A DNA stretch of 64,000 bases from Actinomadura opuntiae (GCF_030283205.1 NZ_JASNWF010000009.1:124001-188000); one strand, 5' to 3'; positions 7,100 through 16,002 are shown, counted from the first letter of the stretch. Notes: generated by a model not told the origin, from the sequence alone. Translations and numbers: made by a program.

Positions 7100-8116
7100 C
7101 TAGCGCTTCTGGCTGCCGCTGCGCTTGCTGCGCGATTTGCGGGTCGGCTGGTTGCGGACGACCTTCGGCTTGGTGTCCTCCGGCTCGACTTCCGGCTCCG
7201 GCTCCTTCTTGAGACGGGCCTTGATCCCGGACGGCGCCTGCCCGTTCTTGCCGGCGGTCGCCTTGGCCGAGCCCCCCGGCTTCGCGGCGGTCTTCGAGGC
7301 CGGCTTGGAACCGGCGGTCTTGGCGCCCGCGGTGCCCGCGGAGTCGTCGGCCTGGTCGCCGGGCGGCGGGAAGCGCTTGTAGATGTAGTGCTGCTGCGCG
7401 AGCGTCCAGGAGTTCGACGTCACCCAGTACATGAGCACGCCCAGCGGGAACCCGAGTCCGAACAGGCCGAAGAGCGGTGCGAGGAAGACCATCATCTTCT
7501 GCGCCTGCATCATCGGGTTGGCGTCGGCGGCCGCGGCGGGCTGGCGCTTCATGCTGGCCCGGACGGTGAAGAAGGTCGTGCAGGAGCTGATCACCACCGC
7601 GATGCCGGTGATGACGATCGCGCTCCAGGTCTTGTCGCTCCAGGCGTTCAGGAACGTGTCGGGGATGTGCGCGCCGAAGATGTTCGCGTGCTGGGCGCTC
7701 TGCACCAGGTCGGACGACATCGCGAACACGCTGTGGCCCGGCTTGGCGTCCGAGATCCGCTTCAGGGTCTGGAACAGGCCGATGAAGACCGGCATCTGCA
7801 CGACCAGGGGAAGGCAGCCCGACAGCGGGTTCGCGCCGTTCTCCTGGTAGAGCTTCATGACCTCCTGGTTGAGGCGCTGCTTGTCGTTCTTGTACTTCTT
7901 GCGCAGCGCCTGAACCTTCGGGTTCAGCTCCTGCATCTTCCGCGAGGCGTGGATCTGCTTCACGAAGAGCGGAACGAGGACGAGCCTCAGCAGGACGGTC
8001 AGCAGGATGATCGAGCCGCCCCAGGCCCAACCGCTGTCCTCGGGGAAGACGACGCTCAGCCCCGCGTGAATCCACACGATGAGCTGAGAGACGATCTCGT
8101 ACAACCAGTCAAGCAC
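7100..8116 (-). CDS. yidC: Membrane protein insertase YidC
   Basis: A 338-residue Oxa1/YidC insertase that places membrane proteins in the cytoplasmic membrane with or without SecYEG. The first membrane segment near residue 35 (WGGSIILLTVLLRLVLVPLF) holds the conserved Arg used for substrate contact. Then come the cytoplasmic coiled hairpin (KKYKNDKQRLNQEVMKLYQE), NPLSGCLPLVVQMPVFIGLF, and helices near 175 and 220 (FGLGFPLGVLMYWVTSN). The ~100-residue tail is Lys/Ala/Arg-rich and positively charged, suited to ribosome contact. The ATG at 8116 overlaps the yidD stop by 8 bp. Confidence 0.95.
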   Translation of the reverse strand: MLDWLYEIVSQLIVWIHAGLSVVFPEDSGWAWGGSIILLTVLLRLVLVPLFVKQIHASRKMQELNPKVQALRKKYKNDKQRLNQEVMKLYQENGANPLSGCLPLVVQMPVFIGLFQTLKRISDAKPGHSVFAMSSDLVQSAQHANIFGAHIPDTFLNAWSDKTWSAIVITGIAVVISSCTTFFTVRASMKRQPAAAADANPMMQAQKMMVFLAPLFGLFGLGFPLGVLMYWVTSNSWTLAQQHYIYKRFPPPGDQADDSAGTAGAKTAGSKPASKTAAKPGGSAKATAGKNGQAPSGIKARLKKEPEPEVEPEDTKPKVVRNQPTRKSRSKRSGSQKR

Positions 8117-8480
8117 CGGGCTGCTCCTTGGGCTCTGCTAGGGCGGGGCCGCGGTTCTTGCGGCCGGAGTTCGAAGAGTCCGCCCCGGACGTGCCTGAGG
8201 GCGTCTTCTTCGGCGGCACCGGATCGTGGCCGCCGGGGTGGAAGGGGTGGCACCGCGCGATCCGGCGGACCGTCAGCCATGTGCCGCGCGCCGCCCCGTG
8301 CACCTGGAGGGCCTTGAGGCCGTAGGTGCTGCAGGACGGGGTGAAGCGGCACTGCTGCCCGAGCAGGGGACTCAAGAAGCGGCGGTAGGCGCGGACGAGA
8401 AGGATCAACACCGCGGCGACCGGACCTGGGGTCGTCGCCGGGCGTCGTGCGGGGATCGGCTCCCCGTGCCGGTTCCTCAT
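8109..8480 (-). CDS. yidD: Membrane protein insertion efficiency factor YidD
   Basis: A 123-residue YidD. After an N-terminal amphipathic stretch (AVLILLVRAYRRFLSPLLG), the family core CRFTPSCSTYGLKAL, and the motif IARCHPFHPGGHDPVP appears in full. It works with YidC in membrane protein insertion. The ATG at 8480 overlaps the rnpA stop (ATGA) and the 3' end overlaps yidC, so the three genes are tightly coupled. The ~35-residue C-terminal extension is polar and poorly conserved. Confidence 0.95.
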   Translation of the reverse strand: MRNRHGEPIPARRPATTPGPVAAVLILLVRAYRRFLSPLLGQQCRFTPSCSTYGLKALQVHGAARGTWLTVRRIARCHPFHPGGHDPVPPKKTPSGTSGADSSNSGRKNRGPALAEPKEQPGA

Positions 8481-8845
8481 CTCCGCCCCTTGGACGCGGG
8501 CCGCAGCAGCCGGTCGAGCGCCGACTCCAGATCCGCGGCCAGTTCGTCGGGGCGCGCCTCGCCCGCGCGGGGGTTGGCGCGCACTACGAGCAGGCTACCC
8601 GGTGCGAGCCGGTCCACGTGCCCGCGCGCGAGGTGCCGGAGCCGGCGCCGCACCCGGTTGCGGGTGACGGCGTTGCCGACGTTGCGCGCCACGATGAATC
8701 CGACGAGCGCCGGGCCGGCGTCCTCCGCGGCCCCCTCCGGGCGGAGCAGGTGGACGACGACGTTAGGCCGTCCGGCGCGTCGCCCGCGCCGGACGGCCAA
8801 CGAGAAGTCGTCCCGCCGCCGCATCCGGTTCCCGGACGGCAGCAT
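8477..8845 (-). CDS. rnpA: Ribonuclease P protein component
   Basis: A 122-residue RnpA, the protein cofactor of the RNase P ribozyme that matures tRNA 5' ends. It contains RMRRRDDFSLAVRRGRR at the N-terminus and the RNR motif at about residues 62-71 (RNRVRRRLRH), which contacts P RNA. It is encoded 12 bp after rpmH and overlaps yidD by 4 bp. An internal ATG seven residues in (MRRRDDF) would also be a plausible start. Confidence 0.93.
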   Translation of the reverse strand: MLPSGNRMRRRDDFSLAVRRGRRAGRPNVVVHLLRPEGAAEDAGPALVGFIVARNVGNAVTRNRVRRRLRHLARGHVDRLAPGSLLVVRANPRAGEARPDELAADLESALDRLLRPASKGRR

Positions 8846-8857
8846 GAGAGGGATCGG

Positions 8858-8995
8858 TCAGACCGCGACGCGGCCGCGGCCCTTGCCGCGGCGCGAGGAG
8901 AGGATGGCGCGCCCGGCGCGCGTGCGCATCCGCAGCCGGAAGCCGTGCTTCTTGTGGCGGCGGCGGTTGTTCGGCTGGAATGTACGCTTGCTCAC
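8858..8995 (-). CDS. rpmH: 50S ribosomal protein L34
   Basis: A 45-residue L34 reading (M)SKRTFQPNNRRRHKKHGFR at the start and ending GKGRGRVAV. The length and KRTFQPNNRRR motif are diagnostic. The start is GTG at 8995. It heads the minus-strand rpmH-rnpA-yidD-yidC-jag operon and is divergent from dnaA. Confidence 0.95.
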   Translation of the reverse strand: MSKRTFQPNNRRRHKKHGFRLRMRTRAGRAILSSRRGKGRGRVAV

Positions 8996-9678
8996 TTTGA
9001 GGCTCCAGTGCTGCGGTCGGTTCGACTAAGAAAGGCTCGATAGCTCGCATCGAGGGCCCGCGTCCGGTCCCCCGCAGCGGGGGCCCACCCGTGCCGTCCG
9101 GACGGACGACCGGCGGGCACGCGTCACCTCCGTCGATGCGACTCGACCTCAGCACGTTACGGGCTACCGGCCCGCCCGGTCAAACGGATCACCCGGTCGC
9201 GGAGGAACCGGGCGTCCGGCGGCGATAGCGCGGCGTCCCACGACCATCCCGCGACGATCCCGCGACGCCCCTGCGCGGCCGATCGCCTGGTGGCACCGGT
9301 TTCGTGTTGCGGGTGGGATCGGCACGGGTTAGGGTTTTCCTCCCGGGCAACCGACGCTCTCTGTGACTCGTGAGACCGACGTCGGCGTTCCGCCCGCGAA
9401 CCCCCCGATCGAGAACCGCCCCGCGTACCGGCCGCCGACCTGGCCGGAGACGCCCCGTCCCCGTCCTTCCCCAACCTCTGCGGCGGAGTTTTGCACAGGG
9501 TCCCGCATGCCTATGCACAGCATGTGGACAACTCTGTGGACAACTCGTGAGAGAGTAAGGCTTCCGCGTCGCGGCCGTGCCCAATGAGGCGGATCGCAAC
9601 CCGTGGGAGAGCCGGGTGGTCAGGTGCCCGGACGGTCTGTACTCCGTTCGCCGGAGTCGTGGGGAGGGGACCTTGCGC
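8996..9678. other. rpmH-dnaA divergent intergenic region
   Basis: A 683-bp gene-free region holding the divergent promoters of rpmH (minus) and dnaA (plus). I cannot place -35/-10 hexamers with confidence. The segment 9321-9340 (TTAGGGTTTT and neighbours) is one of the few AT-richer patches. Two DnaA boxes lie near 9523-9543. Frames that are open across this region have atypical composition. Confidence 0.7.
9523..9543 (-). promoter_or_regulatory. Two DnaA boxes upstream of dnaA
   Basis: TGTGGACAA at 9523-9531 and again at 9535-9543 (reverse complement TTGTCCACA), 12 bp apart start to start and about 135 bp before the dnaA start codon. This is the arrangement expected for autorepression of dnaA. 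Confidence 0.75.
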
Positions 9679-11910
9679 ATGGACGGTCAGGATCTCGGAT
9701 CGGTCTGGGCCCGCACCCTCACCGCGCTGTCTGAGAGCGATCTGTCCCCGAGTTACCGCGCATGGCTGCCGATGGTCCGCCCCCTGGCCCTGGTGGAGGG
9801 GACGGCGCTGCTGGCGGCGCCCAACGAGTTCGCCAAGGACGCCCTGGAGACGCGGCTGCGGAACCTCATCACGCAGGCGCTCTCCCATGAGCTGGGCAGG
9901 GAGATCCGGGTCGCGGTGACGGTGCAGCCGGAGCCGCCCGCGGTGTCCGGGCCGGGTCCCGCCGGCGGTTCCCGCGGGGGTTCCGGTGAGCCGTTGCCGG
10001 CGCCGGTCCCCGGTCCCGGAATGCACGAGTCGGGGCCTTCTTCTTATGGCGAACGGCCGCTCGATGACCGCGACCGGGATCGCGACAGGGACCGCGACCG
10101 CGACCGGGATCGGCCCTACGCGGACCAGCAGCAGTACGGGGACTCCTCTTACCCCGACTACTCCGAGCGTCCCGATTACACAGAGCGCCCTTACCCGGAG
10201 CAGCCGTACGGCGAGCCGGGCTATCGGCCTTCGTCCGAAGTTACCCACAGGCCGGGTCTTCCCGGTGGTTATCCACAGGGCGACGACGATCGTGGATGGC
10301 CGCAGCGTGACAACGACCACGGCGGCGCGTACCCGCCGGCTCCCCGTCCTCCGGCGTACGGCGCCGGGCCGGGGGGGCGCGGGCCGTCCTCCTATGACCG
10401 GGGGAACGTCCCCGGTTTTCCAGGACGCGGCCGTCCGCAGGAGGGCTACGGGGGTTCGGAGGGGTTCGGCGGCGAGCCTCCCGGGCGGCCCCCGCACGCG
10501 CCTTCGCATCTCAACGACCGCACGCTCGGCCCGCTGCGCGCCGGCGGCCGCGGCGAGCCGATGGGCCGGGAGTCCCAGCACGGGACGGGCGAGCCTCCGC
10601 TGGGGCACGACGAGGACTCCTATAAGACCGAGTCCCCGTTCCCCGGCGCGGAGCAGTCGTACACGGGGCCGGAGCAGTACCCGGGGTCCGAGCAGTACCG
10701 CGGCGAAGAGCCCTACAGGGGCGAGCGGGGTGAAGGCGGTTTCCGCGAGGACGAGGCGTCCGACACCCGTGGACCGGTCCCGGCACCCGGCGGCCCGCCG
10801 AAGCCGTCCGGCTCCGGCGGCCCGGGCGGCGCGCGCGAAGGAGGCGGCGGGCAGGGCGCGGGCGCGTCCGAGCACGCGCGACTGAACCCGAAGTACACCT
10901 TCGAGACGTTCGTCATCGGCTCGTCGAACCGGTTTGCACACGCCGCCGCGGTCGCCGTAGCCGAGCAGCCGGCCAAGGCGTACAACCCGCTGTTCATTTA
11001 CGGCGACTCGGGGCTCGGCAAGACGCACCTGCTGCACGCGATCGGCCATTACGCGCAGAGCCTGTTCAACGGTGCACGCGTCCGTTATGTGAGTTCCGAA
11101 GAGTTCACGAACGACTTCATCAATTCGATCCGCGACGGCAAGGCCGACGGGTTCCGCCGCCGCTACCGGGATGTGGACATCCTCCTCGTCGACGACATCC
11201 AGTTCCTGGAGGGCAAGGAGCAGACGCAGGAGGAGTTCTTCCACACCTTCAACACGCTCCACAACGCCAGCAAGCAGATCGTGATCTCCAGCGACCGGCC
11301 GCCCAAGGAGCTGGTGACGCTGGAGGACCGGCTGCGCAACCGGTTCGAGTGGGGCCTGACGACCGACGTCCAGCCGCCCGAGCTGGAGACCCGGATCGCG
11401 ATCCTGCAGAAGAAGGCCCGCCAGGAGGGCCTGGCCGCGCCGCCGGACGTGCTGGAGTTCATCGCCTCGCAGATCGCGACGAACATCCGGGAGCTGGAGG
11501 GCGCGCTGATCCGGGTGACGGCGTTCGCGAGCCTGAACCGGCAGTCGGTCGACATGAAGCTGGCGGAGATCGTCCTGAAGGACCTGATCCCCAACGACTC
11601 CGGCCCGGAGATCACCGCCGCGATGATCATGGCGCAGACGGTGGAGTACTTCGGCACGACGATCGAGGACCTGTGCGGGCCGTCGCGGTCGCGGATGCTG
11701 GTGACCGCCCGGCAGATCGCGATGTACCTGTGCCGCGAGCTGACCGACCTGTCGCTGCCCAAGATCGGGCAGCAGTTCGGCGGCCGCGACCACACCACGG
11801 TGATGCACGCCGAGCGCAAGATCCGGTCGCTGATGGCCGAGCGCCGCGCGATCTACAACCAGGTGACGGAGCTGACGGGGCGGATCAAGCACCAGGCCCG
11901 CAAGCGCTGA
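9679..11910 (+). CDS. dnaA: Chromosomal replication initiator protein DnaA
   Basis: The 743-residue initiator that binds DnaA boxes and opens oriC. Domain I spans about residues 1-95 (WARTLTALSESDLSPSYRAW). Domain II is about 300 residues of Gly/Pro/Tyr/Glu-rich linker, with an (RD)n run near residues 129-145 and EQPY/EQYPG-type repeats. The AAA+ domain III starts near residue 402 (LNPKYTFETFVIGSSNRFAH), with Walker A GDSGLGKT near 442 and Walker B ILLVDDIQFL near 500. Domain IV has the DNA-binding signature GGRDHTTVMHA near 701. The ATG at 9679 is chosen for GGGGAGGGGA eight bases upstream; a TTG at 9673 and an upstream frame to 9577 are less likely. Upstream DnaA boxes suggest autoregulation. 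Confidence 0.96.
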   Translation: MDGQDLGSVWARTLTALSESDLSPSYRAWLPMVRPLALVEGTALLAAPNEFAKDALETRLRNLITQALSHELGREIRVAVTVQPEPPAVSGPGPAGGSRGGSGEPLPAPVPGPGMHESGPSSYGERPLDDRDRDRDRDRDRDRDRPYADQQQYGDSSYPDYSERPDYTERPYPEQPYGEPGYRPSSEVTHRPGLPGGYPQGDDDRGWPQRDNDHGGAYPPAPRPPAYGAGPGGRGPSSYDRGNVPGFPGRGRPQEGYGGSEGFGGEPPGRPPHAPSHLNDRTLGPLRAGGRGEPMGRESQHGTGEPPLGHDEDSYKTESPFPGAEQSYTGPEQYPGSEQYRGEEPYRGERGEGGFREDEASDTRGPVPAPGGPPKPSGSGGPGGAREGGGGQGAGASEHARLNPKYTFETFVIGSSNRFAHAAAVAVAEQPAKAYNPLFIYGDSGLGKTHLLHAIGHYAQSLFNGARVRYVSSEEFTNDFINSIRDGKADGFRRRYRDVDILLVDDIQFLEGKEQTQEEFFHTFNTLHNASKQIVISSDRPPKELVTLEDRLRNRFEWGLTTDVQPPELETRIAILQKKARQEGLAAPPDVLEFIASQIATNIRELEGALIRVTAFASLNRQSVDMKLAEIVLKDLIPNDSGPEITAAMIMAQTVEYFGTTIEDLCGPSRSRMLVTARQIAMYLCRELTDLSLPKIGQQFGGRDHTTVMHAERKIRSLMAERRAIYNQVTELTGRIKHQARKR
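10241..10277 (+). promoter_or_regulatory. DnaA boxes inside the dnaA linker-coding region
   Basis: TTACCCACA (10241-10249, one mismatch) and a perfect TTATCCACA (10269-10277), 28 bp apart and in the same orientation, within the codons for domain II. They may add to origin-proximal DnaA binding. Confidence 0.5.
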
Positions 11911-12569
11911 CGGACCGCCCCGCACGCCTGGGGACGACCGCGCCGGCCCGTCCCGGACTGTGGACAAGTACCGTGCACAGGGCCGTTCGAACGCCCGGTC
12001 GAACACCGTCCGGCGGCGGCCCGAAACCAAGATCGACACGCACAGGCTGGGGACAACCCTGGGGATCCCGGCGAAAGGCCGGGGAAAACCTGCGGACAAC
12101 ATGGGGACGACTCGTGGACCGATTGTGGAAGCCGTGGGGACGGCCACCCGGCATCATGGGGACGAACCCGTGGACAAGCTGGGGAAGCCCTGGGGACGGC
12201 CTGGGGACGACCGCGGCCGGTCCCGCCGCGACGGCCGGCCGCCGCACCGGCCCGGGAGAACCTGCGGAAAACTCGTGGACAACCGGGGGATGACGTGAGG
12301 ACGACGTGTGGGGAAGGATTCGCCGTCCCCAGCGCGGCCCGCGCCGTCCACCGCCGATGCACAGCCCCGGTGGACAGAGATACGCGGGCTCACCTGCGGG
12401 AACGCGGTCTGTCCACACTATCCACGGCCCCTATTACTGGTACTGCTCTACTTCTCTACTCAAGAAAAGATCCAACTCAAATCAGGGCCTGGGGACAACG
12501 CGCCCCGAGCGCCCGCGCCGAGGCCCGAGCACCACACCCTCGTCCGACACCTGCAGGAGGCGGGTCCCC
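11911..12569. other. oriC: Chromosomal replication origin oriC
   Basis: The 659-bp gene-free space between dnaA and dnaN is packed with DnaA boxes. On the minus strand: TGTGGACAA (11959), TGGGGACAA (12048), TGCGGACAA (12091), CGTGGACAA (12169 and 12274), and TGGGGACAA (12490). On the plus strand: CTGTCCACA (12409) and TATCCACGG (12419). Many weaker GTGGGGACGR-type repeats lie in between. The orientation change around 12400 flanks an AT-richer segment. Size, position and the many weak boxes fit Streptomyces-type oriC. Confidence 0.93.
12428..12484. other. AT-richer segment of oriC (candidate unwinding element)
   Basis: From CCCCTATTACTGG to CTCAAATCAGG the sequence is roughly half A+T, in a region otherwise well above 65% G+C. 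It lies next to the two plus-strand DnaA boxes and before the last box at 12490. This makes it the best candidate for the duplex-unwinding element; it is also a plausible site for the dnaN promoter. Confidence 0.5.
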
Positions 12570-13712
12570 TTGAAGTTCCGCATCGACAGAGACGCCCTGG
12601 CCGACGCCGTGGCCTGGACGGCGCGCACGCTGCCGGTCCGGCCCCCGGTGCCGGTGCTCGCGGGCATGCACATCGTCGCCGGAGGCGAAGGCAACGACGA
12701 CCGGCTGAAGCTGTCGGCGTTCGACTACGAGGTCTCCGCGCAGGTCTCCACGGAGATCGACGTGGAGGAGGCGGGGACGGCGCTGGTGTCCGGCCGGCTG
12801 CTCGCCGAGATCTCGCGCAGCCTTCCTCCCCACCCTGTGGAGGTCACGACCGACGGCGCGAAGGTGATGCTGCGCTGCGGGAGCGCGAAGTTCACACTCC
12901 TCACCATGCCTGTGGAGGACTACCCGTCGCTGCCGGAGATGCCGCCGGCCGCCGGCGCGGTGGGCAGCGACGAGTTCGCCGCCGCCGTCGCGCAGGTCGC
13001 GATCGCCGCGGGCAAGGACGACACGATCCCCATGCTCACCGGCGTGCGTGTGGAGATCGAGGGGGAGACCGTCACCCTCGCGTCGACCGACCGGTACCGG
13101 CTGGCGGTCCGGGAGCTGCACTGGAAGCCGGAGCGGCCGGACTTCTCCGCGGTCGCGCTCGTCCCGGCGAAGACGCTGGCCGACACCGCCAAGTCGCTGA
13201 CGGCGGGCGCCGAGGTGTCGATCGCGCTGGCCGCGACCGGCGGCGCAGGCGAGGGCATGATCGGGTTCGAGGGCGGCGGCCGCCGCACCACGTCCCGGCT
13301 GCTGGACGGCGACTTCGTCAAGTACCGGTCGCTGCTGCCGAGCGAGTACGCGGGCCTGGCGGAGGTGCAGACGGGCCAGTTCATCGAGGCCGTCAAGCGC
13401 GTGTCGCTGGTCGCCGAGCGCAACACCCCGGTGCGGCTGTCGTTCAGCCAGGGCGAGGTCGTCCTGGAGGCCGGGACGGGCGACGAGGCGCAGGCCGTGG
13501 AGGCCCTGGAGGCGACGCTGGAGGGCGAGGACATCGACATCGCCTTCAACCCCGGGTTCCTGCTCGACGGGCTCTCGGCGATCGGCTCGGACGTCGCGCG
13601 GCTGTCGTTCACGACGCCCACCAAGCCGGCGGTGCTCACCGGCAAGCCGCCGCAGGACGGTGAGAACCCGAACTACCGTTATCTGATCATGCCGGTGCGG
13701 TTGTCTGGGTAA
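12570..13712 (+). CDS. dnaN: DNA polymerase III beta subunit (sliding clamp)
   Basis: The 380-residue DnaN clamp, three repeated domains, that tethers polymerase III and other partners to DNA. It begins MKFRIDRDALADAVAWTARTLP and ends NYRYLIMPVRLSG, the characteristic clamp C-terminus. TTG at 12570 is the start: AGGAGG lies nine bases upstream and homology begins exactly there. The frame is open upstream through oriC but carries no clamp sequence. A UUG start suggests moderated translation. Confidence 0.96.
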   Translation: MKFRIDRDALADAVAWTARTLPVRPPVPVLAGMHIVAGGEGNDDRLKLSAFDYEVSAQVSTEIDVEEAGTALVSGRLLAEISRSLPPHPVEVTTDGAKVMLRCGSAKFTLLTMPVEDYPSLPEMPPAAGAVGSDEFAAAVAQVAIAAGKDDTIPMLTGVRVEIEGETVTLASTDRYRLAVRELHWKPERPDFSAVALVPAKTLADTAKSLTAGAEVSIALAATGGAGEGMIGFEGGGRRTTSRLLDGDFVKYRSLLPSEYAGLAEVQTGQFIEAVKRVSLVAERNTPVRLSFSQGEVVLEAGTGDEAQAVEALEATLEGEDIDIAFNPGFLLDGLSAIGSDVARLSFTTPTKPAVLTGKPPQDGENPNYRYLIMPVRLSG

Positions 13713-13750
13713 AGACCGGTCCCAGGGCATACCTGGGGGAGACGACCGGT

Positions 13751-13772
13751 CCGCGGGGGAGCCGCCCCGCGG
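13751..13772. terminator. Hairpin between dnaN and gnd
   Basis: CCGCGGGG (13751-13758) pairs with CCCCGCGG (13765-13772) around GAGCCG, 38 bases past the dnaN stop. There is no T-tract, so attenuation or termination is uncertain. Confidence 0.45.
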
Positions 13773-13807
13773 CCGGCACGGCAGTTACGCACAGGGGAGA
13801 AGTGAGC

Positions 13808-14728
13808 ATGGAGCTGGGCATCATCGGCCTGGGCAAGATGGGCGCCAACATGGCCGAGCGGCTGCGGCGCGGCGGTCACACGATCGTCGGCTACGACCGC
13901 AACCCCGACATCAGCGACGTCGGCTCGGTCGAGGAGCTGGTCGAACGCCTCTCCCCGCCGCGCGCCGTGTGGGTGATGGTGCCCGCGGGCACCCCCACGC
14001 AGGAGACCGTCAACACGCTGGCGGAGCTGCTCGACGCGGGCGACCTCGTCGTGGACGGCGGTAATTCACACTATGTGGACGACCAGAAGCACGGCGAGGA
14101 GCTGGCCGCCAAGGGCATCGGCTTCGTCGACTGCGGCGTCAGCGGCGGCGTGTGGGGCCTGCAGAACGGCTACGCGCTCATGGTCGGCGGCGACGAGGAC
14201 AACGTGAAGCGGCTGATGCCGATCTTCGAGACGCTCAAGCCCGAGGGCGAGTACGGCTTCGTGCACGCCGGCAAGATCGGCGCGGGCCACTACGTCAAGA
14301 TGGTCCACAACGGCATCGAGTACGCGATGATGCAGGCCTTCGGCGAGGGCTACGAGCTGATCGCCGCGAGCGACCTGGTCACCCGGGTGCCGGAGACGTT
14401 CCTCAGCTGGCAGGAGGGCACGGTCATCCGGTCCTGGCTGCTCGACCTGCTGAACCGCGCGCTTAAGAACGACCCGGAGCTGGACGACCTGCGTGGCTAC
14501 GCCAACGACTCCGGCGAGGGCCGCTGGACGGTGCAGGCCGCGGTGGAGCACGCCGTCCCGCTCCCGGCGATCAGTGCCTCGCTGTTCGCCCGGTTCGCCT
14601 CCCGGCAGGACGACTCCCCCGCGATGCGCGTCGTTGCGGCGTTGCGCAACCAGTTCGGCGGCCACGCGATCGAGACCGCCAAGGGCGCCGACTCCCCCGG
14701 CGCCGACGTGAACCCCCCGAAGGTCTGA
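13808..14728 (+). CDS. gnd: 6-phosphogluconate dehydrogenase, decarboxylating (short form)
   Basis: A 306-residue NAD(P)-dependent enzyme of the oxidative pentose phosphate pathway that converts 6-phosphogluconate to ribulose 5-phosphate and CO2. The nucleotide fold motif GLGKMGANMAERL starts at residue 6, VDGGNSHY is the substrate-binding signature, and KMVHNGIEY carries the catalytic Lys and the conserved HNGIE. Length matches the short (~300) GntZ/YqeC type, not the ~480-residue form. The ATG at 13808 has GGGAGA at a proper distance; a GTG two codons upstream is too close to it. Its place between dnaN and recF is conserved in many actinobacteria. Confidence 0.93.
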   Translation: MELGIIGLGKMGANMAERLRRGGHTIVGYDRNPDISDVGSVEELVERLSPPRAVWVMVPAGTPTQETVNTLAELLDAGDLVVDGGNSHYVDDQKHGEELAAKGIGFVDCGVSGGVWGLQNGYALMVGGDEDNVKRLMPIFETLKPEGEYGFVHAGKIGAGHYVKMVHNGIEYAMMQAFGEGYELIAASDLVTRVPETFLSWQEGTVIRSWLLDLLNRALKNDPELDDLRGYANDSGEGRWTVQAAVEHAVPLPAISASLFARFASRQDDSPAMRVVAALRNQFGGHAIETAKGADSPGADVNPPKV

Positions 14729-14799
14729 CCCGTTCCCCGGGCCCGCCGCCCGGTGGACGGGGGATCGCTGTGGACGGGCGCCGGGCTGGGCGCCCGGGG

Positions 14800-14808
14800 T
14801 TATCCACA
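14800..14808 (+). promoter_or_regulatory. Perfect DnaA box upstream of recF
   Basis: TTATCCACA ends about 50 bp before the recF GTG start, in the short gnd-recF gap. A second box, TTGTCCACA, lies inside recF at 15574-15582. Confidence 0.6.
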
Positions 14809-14859
14809 GAAGGCGCGGGGTGTGTGGGCGGGGCGCGGGAGGCTCTACGCTCGTGTCTC

Positions 14860-15984
14860 GTGCACGTCGCCCACCTCTCGCTGCAGGACTTCCGGTCGTA
14901 CCCCACCGCCGAGGTGGCGCTCGGGCCGGGCGTCACCGCATTCGTGGGGCCGAACGGGCAGGGCAAGACGAACCTGGTCGAGGCGATCGGGTACGTCGCC
15001 TCGCACGGCAGCCACCGCGCCGCGACCGACGCGCCGCTCGTCCGGCAGGGCGCGCCGCGCGCGATCGTGCGCGCGGGCGTGGTGAAGGACGACCGCAAGG
15101 CGCTGATCGAGCTGGAGATCAACCCGGGCAAGGCCAACCGGGCGCGGCTGAACCGGTCCCCCGTCCCCAGGCCCCGAGAGATCCTGGGGATGCTGCGGAC
15201 GGTGCTGTTCGCCCCGGAGGACCTCGCGCTGGTGAAGGGCGATCCGGGGGAGCGCCGCCGGTTCATGGACGAGCTGCTGACGGCGCGGGCCCCCCGGTTC
15301 GCGGCGGTCCGGTCCGACTACGACCGCGTCCTCAAGCAGCGCAACGCCCTGCTGAAGTCGGCGGCGGCGCATCGGCGGTCCCCCGGCCCCGAGGTGCTCG
15401 CGACGCTCGATGTGTGGGATTCGCATCTCGCGCGGACCGGGGCGGAGCTGCTGGCGGGGCGGCTGGAGCTGGTGGAGGCGCTGCGTCCGCTCGTGGCGCG
15501 CGCGTACGCGGCGCTCGCGCCGTCCAGCGGCGCGGCCGATCTGTACTACAAGAGCTCGCTGGGGGCGGAGGAGTTGTCCACAGACCGTGGACGGCTGGCC
15601 GAGCTGCTGCTCGCGGGCGTGGCCGAGGCGCGCAAGCAGGAGCTGGAGCGCGGGGTGAGCCTGGTGGGGCCGCACCGCGACGAGCTCGTCCTGCGGCTGG
15701 GGGAGCTGCCCGCGCGCGGCTACGCCAGCCACGGCGAGTCGTGGTCGTTCGCGCTCGGGCTGCGGCTCGGGGCGTTCGACCTGCTCCGCGCGGACGGCGA
15801 CGACCCGGTGCTGATCCTCGACGACGTGTTCGCCGAGCTCGACGCGGGCCGCCGCAGCCGGCTGGCGGAGATGGTGGCGCCGGCCGAGCAGGTGCTGATC
15901 ACCGCCGCGGTCCCCGCCGACGTCCCGGCGGAACTGACGGGCGCTTCGTATACCGTCTCCGACGGCCGGGTCGTCCGGGACTGA
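14860..15984 (+). CDS. recF: DNA replication and repair protein RecF
   Basis: A 374-residue SMC-like ATPase of recombinational gap repair; with RecO and RecR it loads RecA at gaps. It begins VHVAHLSLQDFRSY. Walker A GPNGQGKTNLVEA is near residue 30, and Walker B VLILDDVFAELD is near the C-terminus, with the signature region SLVGPHRDELVL before it. The GTG at 14860 is chosen from family homology; the nearest purine-rich stretch (GGGAGG, 14837-14842) is rather far. A consensus DnaA box lies at 15574-15582 inside the gene. Confidence 0.94.
   Translation: MHVAHLSLQDFRSYPTAEVALGPGVTAFVGPNGQGKTNLVEAIGYVASHGSHRAATDAPLVRQGAPRAIVRAGVVKDDRKALIELEINPGKANRARLNRSPVPRPREILGMLRTVLFAPEDLALVKGDPGERRRFMDELLTARAPRFAAVRSDYDRVLKQRNALLKSAAAHRRSPGPEVLATLDVWDSHLARTGAELLAGRLELVEALRPLVARAYAALAPSSGAADLYYKSSLGAEELSTDRGRLAELLLAGVAEARKQELERGVSLVGPHRDELVLRLGELPARGYASHGESWSFALGLRLGAFDLLRADGDDPVLILDDVFAELDAGRRSRLAEMVAPAEQVLITAAVPADVPAELTGASYTVSDGRVVRD
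15574..15582 (+). promoter_or_regulatory. DnaA box inside recF
   Basis: TTGTCCACA, an exact match to the alternative strong DnaA box, encoded within recF. It is 774 bp from the perfect box upstream of the gene. Confidence 0.45.
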
Positions 15985-16002
15985 CCGGGAAGGGGCGGGC
16001 AG

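Noticed and set aside
6131..8317. 728-codon plus-strand frame antisense to jag, yidC and yidD
   Set aside because: It is a GC-rich shadow frame. The opposite strand carries clear families with Shine-Dalgarno-linked starts, and the antisense translation is low complexity.
9511..12147. 878-codon minus-strand frame opposite dnaA
   Set aside because: It crosses oriC, is Arg/Val/Leu-rich, and is antisense to the complete dnaA.
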